Shown here piece after piece: positions 1-11,925 of a DNA stretch of 64,000 nucleotides. How positions within the stretch are numbered: the first letter of the stretch is position 1; every line of letters starts with the position of its first letter. Source of the stretch: Eriocheir sinensis (Eukaryota > Arthropoda > Malacostraca > Decapoda > Varunidae); the NCBI RefSeq assembly GCF_024679095.1, contig NC_066518.1, positions 285,178 to 349,177 on the forward strand, written 5' to 3'. Both the position numbers and the translations under genes were made by a program. The notes under the pieces are model-generated. The model made no database searches, was not told the DNA's origin, and was given only the letters and a program-made list of their open reading frames with translations.

Positions 1-519
1 ACGTTATCACACCTGGCCTCACCGTCGGCTTAAGCAGAACAGAAGGAAGGGAATTCCCGTGCGCCGGGGACCCCTTGCCTTGTCCTCTGGCGGGGCCTGG
101 TTGGGTTAACTCGCTTATTCGTGCATACGCTCCATTTTAAGTCAGGGGAAAAAACTACTGGAGGAAATTAAGCCGTGGATAGAAATTAAATCAAGGCAAA
201 ATACGTGTAAATTTTAATTATCTCATATTCTGACTTTTCAGAGTAGCTTTCTTTTAAGTGTCTAATTGAAATGGTGCGTACGAAATGACGACTATATACG
301 AACTCCTGCTTCATATACGAGTCTGCCGAGAACGAGATCGAGATAGAGGCGGTGCGAGGGTGTCCTTGGGTGCTCAGAGTGACGGAGGAGTCCTTTATGC
401 AGCGAGACAAAGAGGGGGAGGGGAAGGGAAGAGGACGAGAGTAACGTTGACTGATGCTGTTTACCGTCCAGCTCATGTGGACTGAGTGTTTTGTTGCCCA
501 ACGAATGACTGTTAAGTGC

Positions 520-686
<167 letters not shown>

Positions 687-882
687 CTCCATTGATATAA
701 ATAAGGTGCCGACACAACCTTTATCCTCCGCCTTCTTGCTTTTTTTGGGTCCGCTTGGGAGAGAGACAATGGCGTGACGTCACCCTTCGTGTTGGCATTG
801 AGAAGTCTGTAGATGAAATGTTTTAAGTTGCAAAGTAAACAAACAGGGAAAAACGCTATTGTATCTCCGTGGCAGTTCAAGG

Positions 883-883
<1 letters not shown>

Positions 884-934
<51 letters not shown>
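884..934. repeat. (GT)n microsatellite
   Basis: About 25 GT units. The flanks from 935 to 1,570 are GGT/GAT-rich degenerate trinucleotide DNA with no gene visible. Confidence 0.98.
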
Positions 935-936
<2 letters not shown>

Positions 937-1569
937 TATCTGTCTGAGCCTGATGGTGGTGATGGTGATGCTGGAGGTGCACGATGTTCCGTCTGCTGTT
1001 ATCGGAGATGGTGGTGTCAGACGCATAAATAAACTCATCCTTGAACTTGTCACGGAGATACAAATTGCGTTTTTCCCTGATTGTTTACTTTTTTACTTAA
1101 AACACTTCATCTACTAACTAACTCGTGCTCGCGTTGGTTATGAAAATGTTGCTGTTACTGATTGTATTTGTATTGGATGTGACTGGTGGCGGCGATAGGA
1201 GTACGGGTGGTGATGGATGCATGGGAGATCTTGTAGCTTGGTGGAAATTGTGGTGATACGTGGTGATTTTTTTTTCTACTGCAAAGGAGACTGCTCGGGG
1301 GCAACAACAAGGGGTAGAATCCCCCCCCCCTCCACCCCGACCCGCTACTCACCGCTCCGACAACAGACAAACTTAAAGAGTGGCCCAAAGAGAGGTCATT
1401 TTCGAGTGGAGATATTAGTGGTGACTGTAATATTAGAGGAGATGACAAAGTTAGTGATAGTGGTGGATGTGGTTAGAGTGGCAGTGATGGTGGTGAAGGT
1501 AAAGTAGCTGCGCGTTGCCTCGGTGCTCAATTCCGTCGCGTTAGCCCATGAGCCTGTGGGAAATAAGAA

Positions 1570-1787
1570 GGGGTCGTATTTTAAAACCTTTCGTCGCCCA
1601 AGTTCACATATTTGACATGGCTTTCGTAGGAGCTGTAGGCCTTTCCAGGGGTAGTTTTATGACCCTGGTGGTAGTTTGACCCTTCCTCTGTGCCATGAAC
1701 CTTAAAAAACACTCATGAAAACTAGATTGATTCCCTCTTTGACCTTTAGAAATAGTTCATGTGAGAAGCGAAGGTGTCTTAAAATAC
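1570..1787 (+). mobile_element. MITE family A, copy 1
   Basis: This is one of five ~220-bp copies of the same non-autonomous element in the window (others at 4,892, 24,376, 24,602 and 56,258). The ends are inverted (GGTCGTATTTTAAAAC and its near complement CTTAAAATAC). The interior carries the shared blocks TTCGTCGCCCAAGTTCAC, GGGGTAGTTTTATGACCC and CCTCTTTGACCTTTAGAAA. No open frame for a transposase. Confidence 0.85.
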
Positions 1788-1929
1788 AGCTCAAGAACCC
1801 CTTACCCCGGGACACAGAGCAGGTGTGACATCCGGGTTACCTCAGTGTACCGTCCCCACCTACCCATTATTAAACAGCTTGAAAGGGAGGATGAACTGCT
1901 GGGTGAGCTGTGCATCGACTACCCTGTCC

Positions 1930-2140
1930 GGCGATGGTGGTGGTGGTGGTGGTGGTGAAATTGGGTAAGTTGTGGGGAGAGTGAGGGTGGTAGTGTATTT
2001 AAATGGTGGTGACGACGGTGCTGGAAGATGGTTAGTGGTTCGAGTGGTAGTGATGGCAAAGTTTAAAGTGCTGAAGGTGTTATGAAATGTGTTTGTGGTG
2101 GTGGTGGTGGTGAAAATGGTGGTGGTGGTGGCGGCAGGAA
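1930..2140. repeat. Degenerate GGT trinucleotide repeats
   Basis: GGT/GTG-rich stretch at 1,934-1,956 and 2,093-2,135 within otherwise unremarkable DNA. The tryptophan or valine runs it can encode are artefacts. Confidence 0.85.
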
Positions 2141-2261
2141 AGGGGAGTGATGGAGACGGATGGCACCAATAACTCTCAGGGTGAGGGAGAGTAACTCGCC
2201 TTTTCGAAAATCATATAATGAAAAATTAACTCTTTTGTCCATCGTTTGCCACACTTCCCCA

Positions 2262-3240
2262 GGAGAGCTTCCCTTCCCTTCCCTTCCCTTCTCTTCCCTC
2301 CCCTCCCCTCCCCTTCCCTTCTCTTCCCTTCTCTTCCCTTCCCTTCCCTTCCCTTCCCTCCCTTCCCTCCCTCCCTCCCTCCCTCCCTCCCTTCCTTCCT
2401 TCCCTTCCTTCCTTCCTTCCCTTCCCTTCCCTTCCTTCCCTTCCTTTTCCTTTTCCCTTCCCTTCTCTTCTTCTCTCTTCGTTTCCCTTCTCCTCTTCTA
2501 CTCCCTTCCTTACCCTCCCCATTCATTCCCTTTCCATCACTTTCCTACCCTCTCCTTATCTCCACTTCCCTTCCCTTCATTTCCCATCACATTCTTGTCC
2601 TTGCCTTCATTGCCCTTCTCTTCCCATGCCATCGCTTTTGTTTCCTTCCCTTCCCTTGGCTTTACTTCACACTCCTTCAATCCATTCTACCTCAATTCCC
2701 TTCACTTCTGCTTATTGTCTTTCCATTATCTTTCATTCACTTACTTCCTTGCCTTCCTTGCCCTTCTCTTCCCTTCCTATGCCATCGCTTTTGTTTCCTT
2801 CCCTTCCCTTGGCTTTACTTCACACTCCTTCAATCCATTCTACCTCAATTCCCTTCACTTCTGCTTATTGTCCTTCCATTATCTTCCATTCATTTACTTC
2901 CCCTACATTATCATCCCTACACTCTCATTCCTATTTCTTTCGTCCTCACTCTTTCCTTCCCCTTCTCTTCTCTTCTCTTCCATATCATAAAAAGCCTCTA
3001 TCTTCCTTCCATTCCCTTCCTCTCTCCTAAGTTAATTTTCCGTCCACTCCATTTTCCTTTATGTCTTCCCTGTCCTCCCTTAAAACCTTTCCTCTTCCTT
3101 CCCCTCCCATTTTCTTTCCTACTTTCCTTTCCCTTCCATTTCCTTTTCGTTCCTCTGCCCCCTTCCCTCCCTTTCCTCCGCTTCTCTGCATGTCTCTCCG
3201 TCCTCATTCAATATTTATTTTCCTTCCCTCTTCACCACGA
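2262..3240. repeat. Pyrimidine-tract region (TTCCC)n with 153-bp duplication
   Basis: Nearly 1 kb of strand-asymmetric C+T DNA made of TTCCC, TCCC and TTCC units. A 150-bp segment beginning ATGCCATCGCTTTTG at 2,626 is repeated in direct orientation at 2,779, giving a 153-bp tandem duplication. Overlapping Phe/Ser/Pro/Leu frames of up to 345 codons arise only because the sequence lacks purine-rich stops. Confidence 0.95.
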
Positions 3241-3390
3241 GGCCATTTATCTTTTTTTTCTTCTAATGTTTAATTATAATTAGTATATTTCACATTCTTT
3301 TAGTGTAGTTAATCTTGGTAACGGTCTTTTTTGCTACCAAGGATTTACTGCACTCTACACAAAAAAAGAAACGTAACCACGAGCCACAAG

Positions 3391-3571
<181 letters not shown>

Positions 3572-3787
3572 ACAGGGGAAAGAGCGAATGAGTTAGAATT
3601 GAAGGGGATCAATAGGTGAAGAAAGATGACGGATAGTAATGTGTGGGTGGGTGGGCGAGGGTGCTGAGGAGTTGAATAGAAGGGGACGAGAGGAAGGCTG
3701 AAGAGGGAGGGAGTGAAGGGGCGGTAGAGAGGAGGAGAGAAGGTCAGGGATGAGGGTCAAGTCGGCTGTTTTGGAGCGCGATTCTCT

Positions 3788-4174
3788 TTAACCCGGTAGC
3801 TGCGGGGGTCATGTTACTTAGGTTAGGTTAGGTTAGGTTAGGTTAAAGGCCCCTCTAAGTAAAATAATGAGAAAGAATCATCACTCACGCAAACCATTTC
3901 ATAATATATATCAACGCATGTGTGATCAGTTTATGCATCATCTATTTTTTGGGGTTTCTATCATGGCAGAAATTTGGCCCATCGCTGGTGCACGGTAAAG
4001 CCGCAAATTTGGCCCATCGCTGGTACACGGTAAAGCCGCAAATTTGGCCCGTCGCTGGTACACGGTAAAGCCGCAAATTTGGCCCATCGCTGGTACACGG
4101 TAAAGCCGCAAATTTGGCCCATCGCTGGTACACGGTAAAGCCGCAAATTTGGCCCGTCGCTGCTACCGGGTTAA
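3788..4174 (-). mobile_element. piggyBac-like MITE with internal 35-bp array and TTAGG run, copy 1
   Basis: The element is bounded by TTAA at both ends and by terminal inverted repeats (TTAACCCGGTAGCTGCG at the left; complement of CGTCGCTGCTACCGGGTTAA at the right). TTAA target sites plus a CCC start fit piggyBac-type non-autonomous elements. Inside are about five TTAGG pentamers (3,817-3,846), a unique middle, and five periods of a 35-bp repeat (GGTAAAGCCGCAAATTTGG) from 3,968 to 4,170. Two other copies, at 12,235 and 33,542, have only one period each. Confidence 0.88.
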
Positions 4175-4488
4175 ACTTGTCTGAGGTTTCCACGCCGGCG
4201 ACGGGAAGCAAAAAGGTGACGCCCGTAGAAGAGGAGGAAGATGGAGAAAAAAAGAAGAGGAGGGGGAGGAATAGAAGAACGAAAGAACGGTAAGAAGGAA
4301 GAGAAAAAGGAAGAGGAGGAAGTGAGTCGTGTTTATTCTCCTCACTTGTGCTCCCTCACACCTCCCTTCCATTAAACTCCATTTAGATATATAAAAAAAA
4401 GTGGTCCCGGTGGTGTCAGGTCTCGCGATCCCCTTGTGTGTTCCTGCTGTTGGCGACGACGGGAGGTGGAGGGGGGGGGGGGTAGGAG

Positions 4489-4560
4489 AAACATGGAAAC
4501 GTGGAAACATGGAAATGCAGGCAACATAAAACCTATTGGCTCATTACGAGGCTTTGGAGG
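4489..4560 (+). repeat. Short dispersed repeat R1, copy 1
   Basis: The block GAAACATGGAAATGCAGGCA, followed by ATTGGCTCATTACGAGG, recurs at 17,725-17,780 and, more diverged, at 39,189-39,250. Each copy follows a GGA/GAA-rich stretch. The class of the element is unknown. Confidence 0.65.
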
Positions 4561-4891
4561 AGACGGAAGAGAAGGATTGGGAGAAAAAAACGTTGAAAAA
4601 GAGGAAAAATTGGAAGTGCAAAAAGAGAACGAGCAAAAAAGAATAAAAATAACCAAGTGTGAACAAGGTTTCGACGATGCAAGCAGACAAATCCAATACT
4701 GTTCTCCTTCGCCACGCTACCCTTCCTCCCCTATCGACTTCCTCCTCCTCCTCCTGGTCTCCTCTCTCCGCTCCATCTCTTCCCCTCGTAATTGCATCAC
4801 CGGCCATTCACACTTTCCCATCCCCTGCCTTCGTTCATTCCTTCCCCCTCACATCGCTCCCGCGCCTCAACGCAAAATATTTTCCTCTCAG

Positions 4892-5109
4892 GGCCGTATT
4901 TTTAGACACCAATGCTTCTCACATCAACTATTTCTAAAGGTCAAAGAGGGGATCAATCGGGTTGTCATGAGTGTTTTTTTAAGGTTCATGGCACAGAAGA
5001 AGGGTCAAACTACCACCAGGGTCATAAAACTACCCCTGGAAAGCCCTACAGCTCCTACGAAAGCCTTGTCAAATATGTGAACTTGGGCGACGAAATGTTT
5101 TAAAATACG
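4892..5109 (-). mobile_element. MITE family A, copy 2, with 8-bp target duplication
   Basis: Inverted orientation relative to the copy at 1,570. Starts GGCCGTATTTTTAGACACC and ends GTTTTAAAATACG. The octamer CCTCTCAG flanks both sides (4,884-4,891 and 5,110-5,117), a perfect 8-bp target-site duplication. That length is typical of hAT-type insertion, which is inference for this family. Confidence 0.88.
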
Positions 5110-5298
5110 CCTCTCAGTGTCTTCATTCTCCCAATCTTTCGTCGCTTTCCTTTTCTCTCCCCATGTTTAATATGCATTTCTCTTTCTCCCTTGCGTCATA
5201 TATTTCTCTCACTATCTGTTTGTTTATATCTATCTATCGGTTTCCTCCTGTAACATTACCTTCAACACCTCTCTCCTTTTCTCACTGTTATTATTATT

Positions 5299-5442
<144 letters not shown>

Positions 5443-5629
5443 CACACATACACTCTCCCAGCCCCACAATTTAACATTTCTTTCGCTGTATATTGTCAAC
5501 AACACTTTATGGTTTAGTGGACCCTCCCCTTCCCGCCCCTCATTTCTCCCTCCTGGTAATACAGCATCTCCCCTAACGCTTCACTCATCCCAGTTAACTC
5601 ACTCTCCACCCCACCTCCCCCTCATCCCT

Positions 5630-5935
5630 CCGCCACTTTGAGTAACGAACTCCGTGACGGATCCTCCCTCCGCCACTCTTGACTGACTTGACTGACCAAC
5701 TGACTCCGTGACAAATCCTCCCTCCGCCACTCTTGACTGACTTGACTGACTGACTGTCTGCGTGACGGATCCTCCCTCCACCACTTTGAATAACGACTGA
5801 CTGACTGACTGACCGACTCACTGACTGCGTGACGGATCCTTCCTCCGCCACTCTTGACTGACTGACTGGTGGGTTATCCCCCGTCACTTGACCGACTGAC
5901 AGACTAACGGCTTCTCCCCCGTCACTTTCTTTCAT
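5630..5935. repeat. GACT-containing minisatellite
   Basis: Four units begin near 5,649, 5,704, 5,759 and 5,826 (spacing 55, 55 and 67 bp). Each carries CGTGACGGATCCTCCCTCCG followed by a variable number of GACT tetramers. The minus-strand frame across it is a repeat translation. Confidence 0.9.
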
Positions 5936-6225
5936 TACTTACTACTCTTATATTGAATATGTGTATATTACTGATATAGTTTGCCCGGGCCTTGCAGCGA
6001 AAGAGCAAGCGAGAGAGTTTTTTTCCATGACTTTAGAACAGTTCCATTCCCAGTTACATCAAGAAGGTATTTTCAGCAAAAAAGTATTCCTGAATGTTTT
6101 CATGAATATTTTCAAGGAGTATTCGTATTTGTATTCCAAGTAGAATCATTTCAGTGTATTGGAATTCATATACGCATTCGTTGGAATTTGAAGTATTCGT
6201 ATACGAATACACAAATCTTTATCCC

Positions 6226-6227
<2 letters not shown>

Positions 6228-6291
<64 letters not shown>
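6228..6291. repeat. (TG)n microsatellite
   Basis: About 32 TG units. A perfect 18-bp palindrome, GTATTCGTATACGAATAC, lies just upstream near 6,193-6,210. Confidence 0.97.
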
Positions 6292-6292
<1 letters not shown>

Positions 6293-6450
6293 ATGACCCT
6301 GGCAGAGAAGAGAGAGGGATGGAGGGAGGGAGGTCGGAAGGCAAGGCAAGTATCGGCGAGGGTCGGGGAAGGTAAACAAAGCCTCAGTGTGAACAGGATT
6401 GGCGGCTGAATGGGGAGTGACGAATGGGAGGCTGTGTACCGCGGCAGTCG

Positions 6451-6452
<2 letters not shown>

Positions 6453-6521
<69 letters not shown>

Positions 6522-6680
6522 GGCGGACAGGAGAACAGACCAGTGGTGAAGAGAGAAGTAAGAGAAATAATGGATTGGCGAGGAAGGCGGCGGCGAGGCA
6601 AAGGCGTAAAGGCGGCCAGCGATGAAACTTTGTGGCCAGAGGAAGTTAGGCTAGACTGACGGGAACAAAGGGTGGCTGCT

Positions 6681-6758
<78 letters not shown>
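6453..6758. repeat. Two (GA)n tracts around a purine-rich spacer
   Basis: GA runs at 6,453-6,518 and 6,683-6,758 flank 165 bp of unique sequence. No gene is visible in the spacer. Confidence 0.97.
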
Positions 6759-6760
<2 letters not shown>

Positions 6761-6779
6761 CGACCTAATACACTGCACC

Positions 6780-8440
6780 GCTAACCCTTTACGATGTTGG
6801 TGTCGATTCTAACACTTTATCGGCGTATACAATCATTTCCCAGTAAGATTATAACTCTCTAGTCCCCGCCCCGAAGGCCTGTCCGCTGCCACGCGCCTGT
6901 CATCAACACGACAATTATCCGCTAGACCCGCCCCCTGATACCATCGCGTAATTACTCTCATCACACAGTCACGGCCATCATTCCCACACTCGTATCTGGT
7001 TCCTGCTTGGGGCTGGATCACGTTAAATGTATGTACACCGGCACGCTCCTGCAACCTCTTCCTTTAGCCGCGTCACTAAGCAATTCATGCACGGGTAGCT
7101 GCCTCGTAAACTTAAATAACTGAGTGGTTAATGTAGACATTGTTGCCACACTTGCATTTTAGCTTGACTAGGGAGTGTTCTCTTGTATACCCACTTCCTC
7201 AAGGCCTTCTACCTTCCCCTAGCGAAGTCATTAAGTAACTCGCAGGTTTTTTGATGGTGTGAAGACGGCAGACCAAAGCCAAAATAAATCTGGATCTGGA
7301 CAATAATGCGCAGGGCTGTTGGGGGGACGGGGGAGTCGAGTGTGCAAGGGAGGGAAGTGAATCAAGTGTAATTGTTAGTATTGGTGTGTTGTGCATGGTG
7401 ACAAGTGGGTATGTATTTCATATAATAATAATAATAAGAAGAAAACGCTAGAAGTTCGTGCAAGAAAGAAAATGAAAGAATACAAGATAATATCCTCAAA
7501 TGGAACAATTCAATTTCATACTACTTCATTGTGTTCTCTTGAAAGGAGAATGTGGATGATATAAACACCAGTCCCTCACTCCTACTTTGCCTTCGCCAGG
7601 GGTGCATCATCCCCCAATACACCCCACCACCACCGGGCAAGGCCTTCTCTCTTCAGCCGCATCACTGTTTGCAATTTATCCGTATTGCTAAGTTAAGCGT
7701 AAAAAGAAAAGTGTATATGTATTAAAACCCTTTCCTTTAAGTCTTACGTGAGCCCCGTGTTTACAAAGTTTCGACCCGTGCACCCTCCTCTTGGTCGTCC
7801 TGGTTGTCGTAGTAGAGTGGGTCGTATGTATTTTGGCCTGAATTATGCGAGGCTAGTCAGGCGAGGGAGTGTATATTTAGAGGAACTTGAACCCACGAGC
7901 TTAAGCGACGGACGAAATTATACCACTCGAGCGTCAGTCACTGCGGAATCCTCAGACGTGTAATATCGTGCCTTCTGTCCCTCTGTTATAAATTCTCGTA
8001 ATTGTCAGTGCCAGACGGGTAGAGCTCGCATGAAGAGTAAAATATTAAATTGGCCAAAATTCATATTGAGATTACCGAGAGAGTCATCAGGACGAAGTAA
8101 ATTGAAGCCGAGAGCCATCAAGGCAGAGAAATTTGAACGTCGTTTTCGTTCATATCCGTTTGCCCTCCCCGCTTCCACTCCCCGCTCCCAGCACCCACAT
8201 GGCGGCCTCTCCTTCCTGCCCCTTGACATATTTTTATATATTTTTTCAAGAATGTCAGTATTTAATTGACGAACGAATCCCACCCTGCAGGCAGTGCGAC
8301 TCTATTTCCTTTCCTTGCATCGTGAATGTATATGTGTATAATGCATATGATCTGTGTTAGTGGATTCTGACTGGGAGTGGGCGGGGCATATACACCTGGA
8401 TAGACTGAACAAACTCGATGAGAATGGGTGGAGTTGATGA
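6780..8440. other. No gene recognised
   Basis: Unique AT-balanced DNA with short frames only. A tRNA-like stretch lies on the minus strand around 7,880-7,965 (B-box-like GGGTTCAAGTTCC and an upstream CTCGAGTGGTA). It may be the head of a degraded SINE, but no tRNA fold can be completed. Confidence 0.5.
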
Positions 8441-8516
8441 GTCATGTTCAGCAGAACACACTACTACACAGACACTGAAAGTAGGATGAAAAAAATGTAT
8501 GTTCAGTTGTTGATTT

Positions 8517-8885
8517 ACCTTAAGTATCAGTTGCTTGTGAACTTAGGTGTATAATATCAGTAGAAATGGTCTTGAAGAATGATGAATGGCTTCGATTTTA
8601 CGTCATGTTAAGGTGAACAAGCTACTATAGGGAGAGACTGAACGTAGAGTGTGAGGGAAGGCATCAGGGTGTTCATTGCCTGATTAGCTGCAGTATTAAT
8701 CAATCAATCAACAGGGGCATACGTCAGGGGGGGGAGGTGCACGTCGCCTCGCCACAGGGTCAGTAGAAGTATTAGTTGCTTGTGAATTAAGTCTGTGATT
8801 TTATATGTGCAGTATCAGTAACAACGATCTCAAAAGGTTATTTAGGCTTAGATGCTACGTCGTTTAGCTGACCAAACTATACATG
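8517..8885. repeat. Diverged direct repeat, two units
   Basis: The segment at 8,517-8,640 (AGTATCAGTTGCTTGTGAA, then ATATCAGTA, TTTTACGTCATGTTAAGG) recurs degenerately at 8,760-8,885 (AGTATTAGTTGCTTGTGAA, GCTACGTCGTTTAGC). Spacing is about 245 bp. Confidence 0.65.
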
Positions 8886-9190
8886 ACGCGTCGGGTGCTG
8901 CGTCGGGTGTAGGGCAAGCACGGGAGGTTCAGCCCACACCCCCGAGGCGACGGCTGCCAGTCTTCATCTTACACGAGGCCGCTCTGGCGCCTCCAGTGGA
9001 ATCCTGCTGATGAAGAAAATGATGATGATGCCCGTTGCCCGAGACGAGGTGTAGCGTGCGTGTACAGGCGATCAAGGGTTTAATCGCGTGTGTAGAGGAG
9101 TGAGTTTTTTTTCGCTACGAGTGAAAAGTGTTTTGTGCCCTCTCGTGTTTCGGTCAGTCTCCTATTACGTAAGGGTGATCATTATCTATT

Positions 9191-9452
<262 letters not shown>

Positions 9453-9521
<69 letters not shown>
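9453..9521. repeat. (AC)n microsatellite
   Basis: About 34 AC units between dispersed repeat R2 and the SINE at 9,522. Confidence 0.98.
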
Positions 9522-9522
<1 letters not shown>

Positions 9523-9743
9523 GCTCCGATAGCTCAGTGGTAGAGCGGAGGTTCGAGCCCTGCTCAGGCGGATTTTTCCACTGACAGAGGAGCGGTTACT
9601 CTCCCCCCTTGAGCAAGGAGGATGGGGTGTGTGGTGTGTGAAGGTTCTGGCAGTACCCAGAGATCGGTTATAAGGAGCTTGCTCGGGTCGGGAGGGTATT
9701 TGCTGGCGATTGCCAGCCCAACTCGTGATCAGGCCGTGGGCGA

Positions 9744-9746
<3 letters not shown>
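9522..9746 (+). mobile_element. tRNA-derived SINE S2, copy 1
   Basis: The head has a pol III A box (TAGCTCAGTGGTAGAGC) followed closely by a B box (GGTTCGAGCCC); the anticodon arm between them is missing. The body (GGAGCGGTTACTCTCCCCCC, TTGAGCAAGGAGGATGGGG, CAGAGATCGGTTATAAGG, GGGAGGGTATTTGCTGGCGA) matches the reverse complement of the region at 56,540-57,045. It is followed by an AC tail (9,747-9,782). Confidence 0.8.

Positions 9747-9782
<36 letters not shown>
9747..9782. repeat. (AC)n tract at SINE tail
   Basis: About 18 AC units directly after the SINE S2 body. Confidence 0.95.
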
Positions 9783-9787
<5 letters not shown>

Positions 9788-10540
9788 TGCACACGACAAC
9801 CTTATATGGGTATCCCGTCGCCTCGCCCCGCTGGTCACGTGTTCACAGCCGCGTGACTGCTAACGTCTTGAGCACTCATTAATACCCGGCCGTTTATACA
9901 GGCAGAGGGAGGGCGGAAGAGGTTGTGGTCCCTGCAGCATAAATCACAAACAGCAGGTCTGATGAATGTTTATGCTAACGCAGTGAATTAACAGGAATAA
10001 GAAACAAGCTGTTCGGTGAACGTGTAAACCTGAACTTGTGAACCAACACACGGCTGAAAAGAATTAAAGAAAACTTTCCTGATGATCCGTTTGATTTTGC
10101 ATATGGACTGACGCGAGGATAATGGTCTTCAGTTGAATGAAGTGAAAAAAATGAGGCAATGAGGTAAAAAAAACAAAAAAAAACCGGGCCAGATGATATA
10201 CGCTTGATCTCTTGTCTGGACTGACGCAGGGAAGAGGAGGCTTAAATGGAGTCATTCAAAAAGCGAGGCGGCGGCTGAGAATATAGAGCGTGTAGCGTCC
10301 CCGAGGGGTTGTAAGTCGCCCACGTGTTACCTCTTCACCTTAACCGCTATTCTGCCCAGGTGGATCACGGTAATTGGGAGGTAATCTGGCTCTTTGAAAA
10401 GTACCGCAGCAGAATTGCTCCATTTACGTTCTTGGCCACGCATCGCAACAAAGGGACACATTCAGTTTACAGGCAGAGCGAACAGGAGGGCCTAGTGTAA
10501 GAAGAAAAAAAGGTTTAAATGCTAGCTACAAGGATGCTGA
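9783..10540. other. No gene recognised
   Basis: Unique sequence with stop codons in all frames every few dozen codons. No repeat or RNA gene is visible. Confidence 0.5.
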
Positions 10541-10950
10541 GTGGCGTGGCTTCGTTTCAGACAAGACAGAGAGAGGCGCTTATGTAACCTAAGATCTCGA
10601 GCTGTCCTGTCTTGTGGGTGGGTCGGCATGTTTCACCCCCCAAAAAAAGAAGTACCCGTGAATACTTAATCAGGTGATGATTGGCGTGGTGAATAAGACT
10701 GAAGGAAAGAGACGCCCATGTTGAGCTAACAGTAAAATCCGTGATGCCTTGTCGTGTTGGCAGTCTGGGTTGTTTCTGCGCTCAAAGAGAAAAAATACGT
10801 GTAAATACAAACCACTTGGACGGTGAGTTGTCTGTACCCTTTCTGGTGAACAAGACAGGGAGGCAGAAGGCCGTGTAATGCTAGAATCTGTGATGCCTTG
10901 TTGTGTTGGTGGGTTAGTATGATACTGACATGAGAAAAAGAGAATGGGTC
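10540..10950. repeat. Degenerate ~150-bp minisatellite, about three units
   Basis: Aligned landmarks are TGTCCTGTCTTGTGGGTGGG (near 10,600), TGCCTTGTCGTGTTGGCAG (near 10,744) and TGCCTTGTTGTGTTGGTGGG (near 10,895). Each is preceded by an AAGAC-AGGAGGC-like block (10,561, 10,695, 10,850). Confidence 0.7.
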
Positions 10951-11437
10951 AGTTGCAGTAACACAGACTGGATATTCCCTCTAACTAATTTATCCAACTC
11001 GACACGCCCTTCCAGACATCTATCCCGTATTCTTCGATAACACAAAGTTGTCTCTCTCTCTCTTTTACACGGCACTTTATCAGTCTGTGCATTACTCGAA
11101 ATTTCAACTAGTAACTTAAAGTCTCACAGTTAAGTCAGCTTCCTTGAGTATAGGTGCTTTGTGGTTTCCAATTAATTTCGCCCTACCATTTCCTAACTAT
11201 TTACAGAAGCCTATAAACTCATGGCCTGTCTCCTGAACCAAAAAAATCTATGAAGTCAGCGTTTCTTTTTGTTACTGTTAAATATATACGTGAAATAAGT
11301 CACAATTAAACAGTTGACGTCTCACACTGGTGGGTTTGACTTCGTATCCCGGCGGTAAGGTTCACGGGGCTCAGATAAAGTGAAGGGAAGATAGGCAAAG
11401 TAGAGGCTTAAAGGCACAGAGTTCATCCAGTAAAACA

Positions 11438-11440
<3 letters not shown>

Positions 11441-11531
<91 letters not shown>
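11441..11531. repeat. (GA)n microsatellite
   Basis: About 45 GA units. Confidence 0.98.
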
Positions 11532-11536
<5 letters not shown>

Positions 11537-11711
11537 ACAAAGGCACAATAAGAACGAATTAGATGTCAACATCTCTACCACAACAGCCTCGTAATTCCCC
11601 CTTGCGTGTGTTATTACAGTGTGTTCGCGGCTTCAAGACCAAAGCAGAGCAACACAGACACCGCCGCCGGGTATGGGAACGCGGGTGTCTTAGCGAATAC
11701 AACACTATACC

Positions 11712-11925
11712 CTGCTCCCCTGCCCTGGTTCCCTGCCCCTACCTTCTCTTTCCTTCCCTCCCGCCTCTCATCCCACCCTTCTGGACGACTCTTTGCTAAC
11801 CCACATTATCTTAAGCCCTGCTCCCCTCCCCTGGTTCCCTGCCCTCTACCTTCTCTTTCCTTCCCTCCCTCCTCTCAACCCACCCTTCTGGACGACTCTT
11901 TGCTAACCCACATTATCTTAAGCCT
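11712..11925. repeat. 106-bp tandem duplication
   Basis: CTGCTCCCCTGCCCTGGTTC through CTTTGCTAACCCACATTATC is repeated nearly exactly with a 106-bp offset (11,712 and 11,818). It lies in a C+T-rich stretch that continues to about 12,230. Open frames here are composition artefacts. Confidence 0.92.

Noticed and set aside
2160..3283. Long plus-strand frames of 276 and 345 codons
   Set aside because: They are translations of a TTCCC-type pyrimidine tract with a 153-bp duplication; composition is only Ser, Leu, Phe and Pro, and overlapping frames are open at once.
3817..3846. Chromosome end or telomere at the TTAGG run
   Set aside because: Only about five pentamers, located inside a transposable element that recurs at two other places.
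3968..4170. CRISPR array (35-bp period)
   Set aside because: Units are contiguous without unique spacers, the genome is eukaryotic, and the array is inside a MITE.
9522..9590. Functional tRNA gene
   Set aside because: A and B boxes are present but there is no anticodon arm or closing acceptor stem; it is a SINE head.
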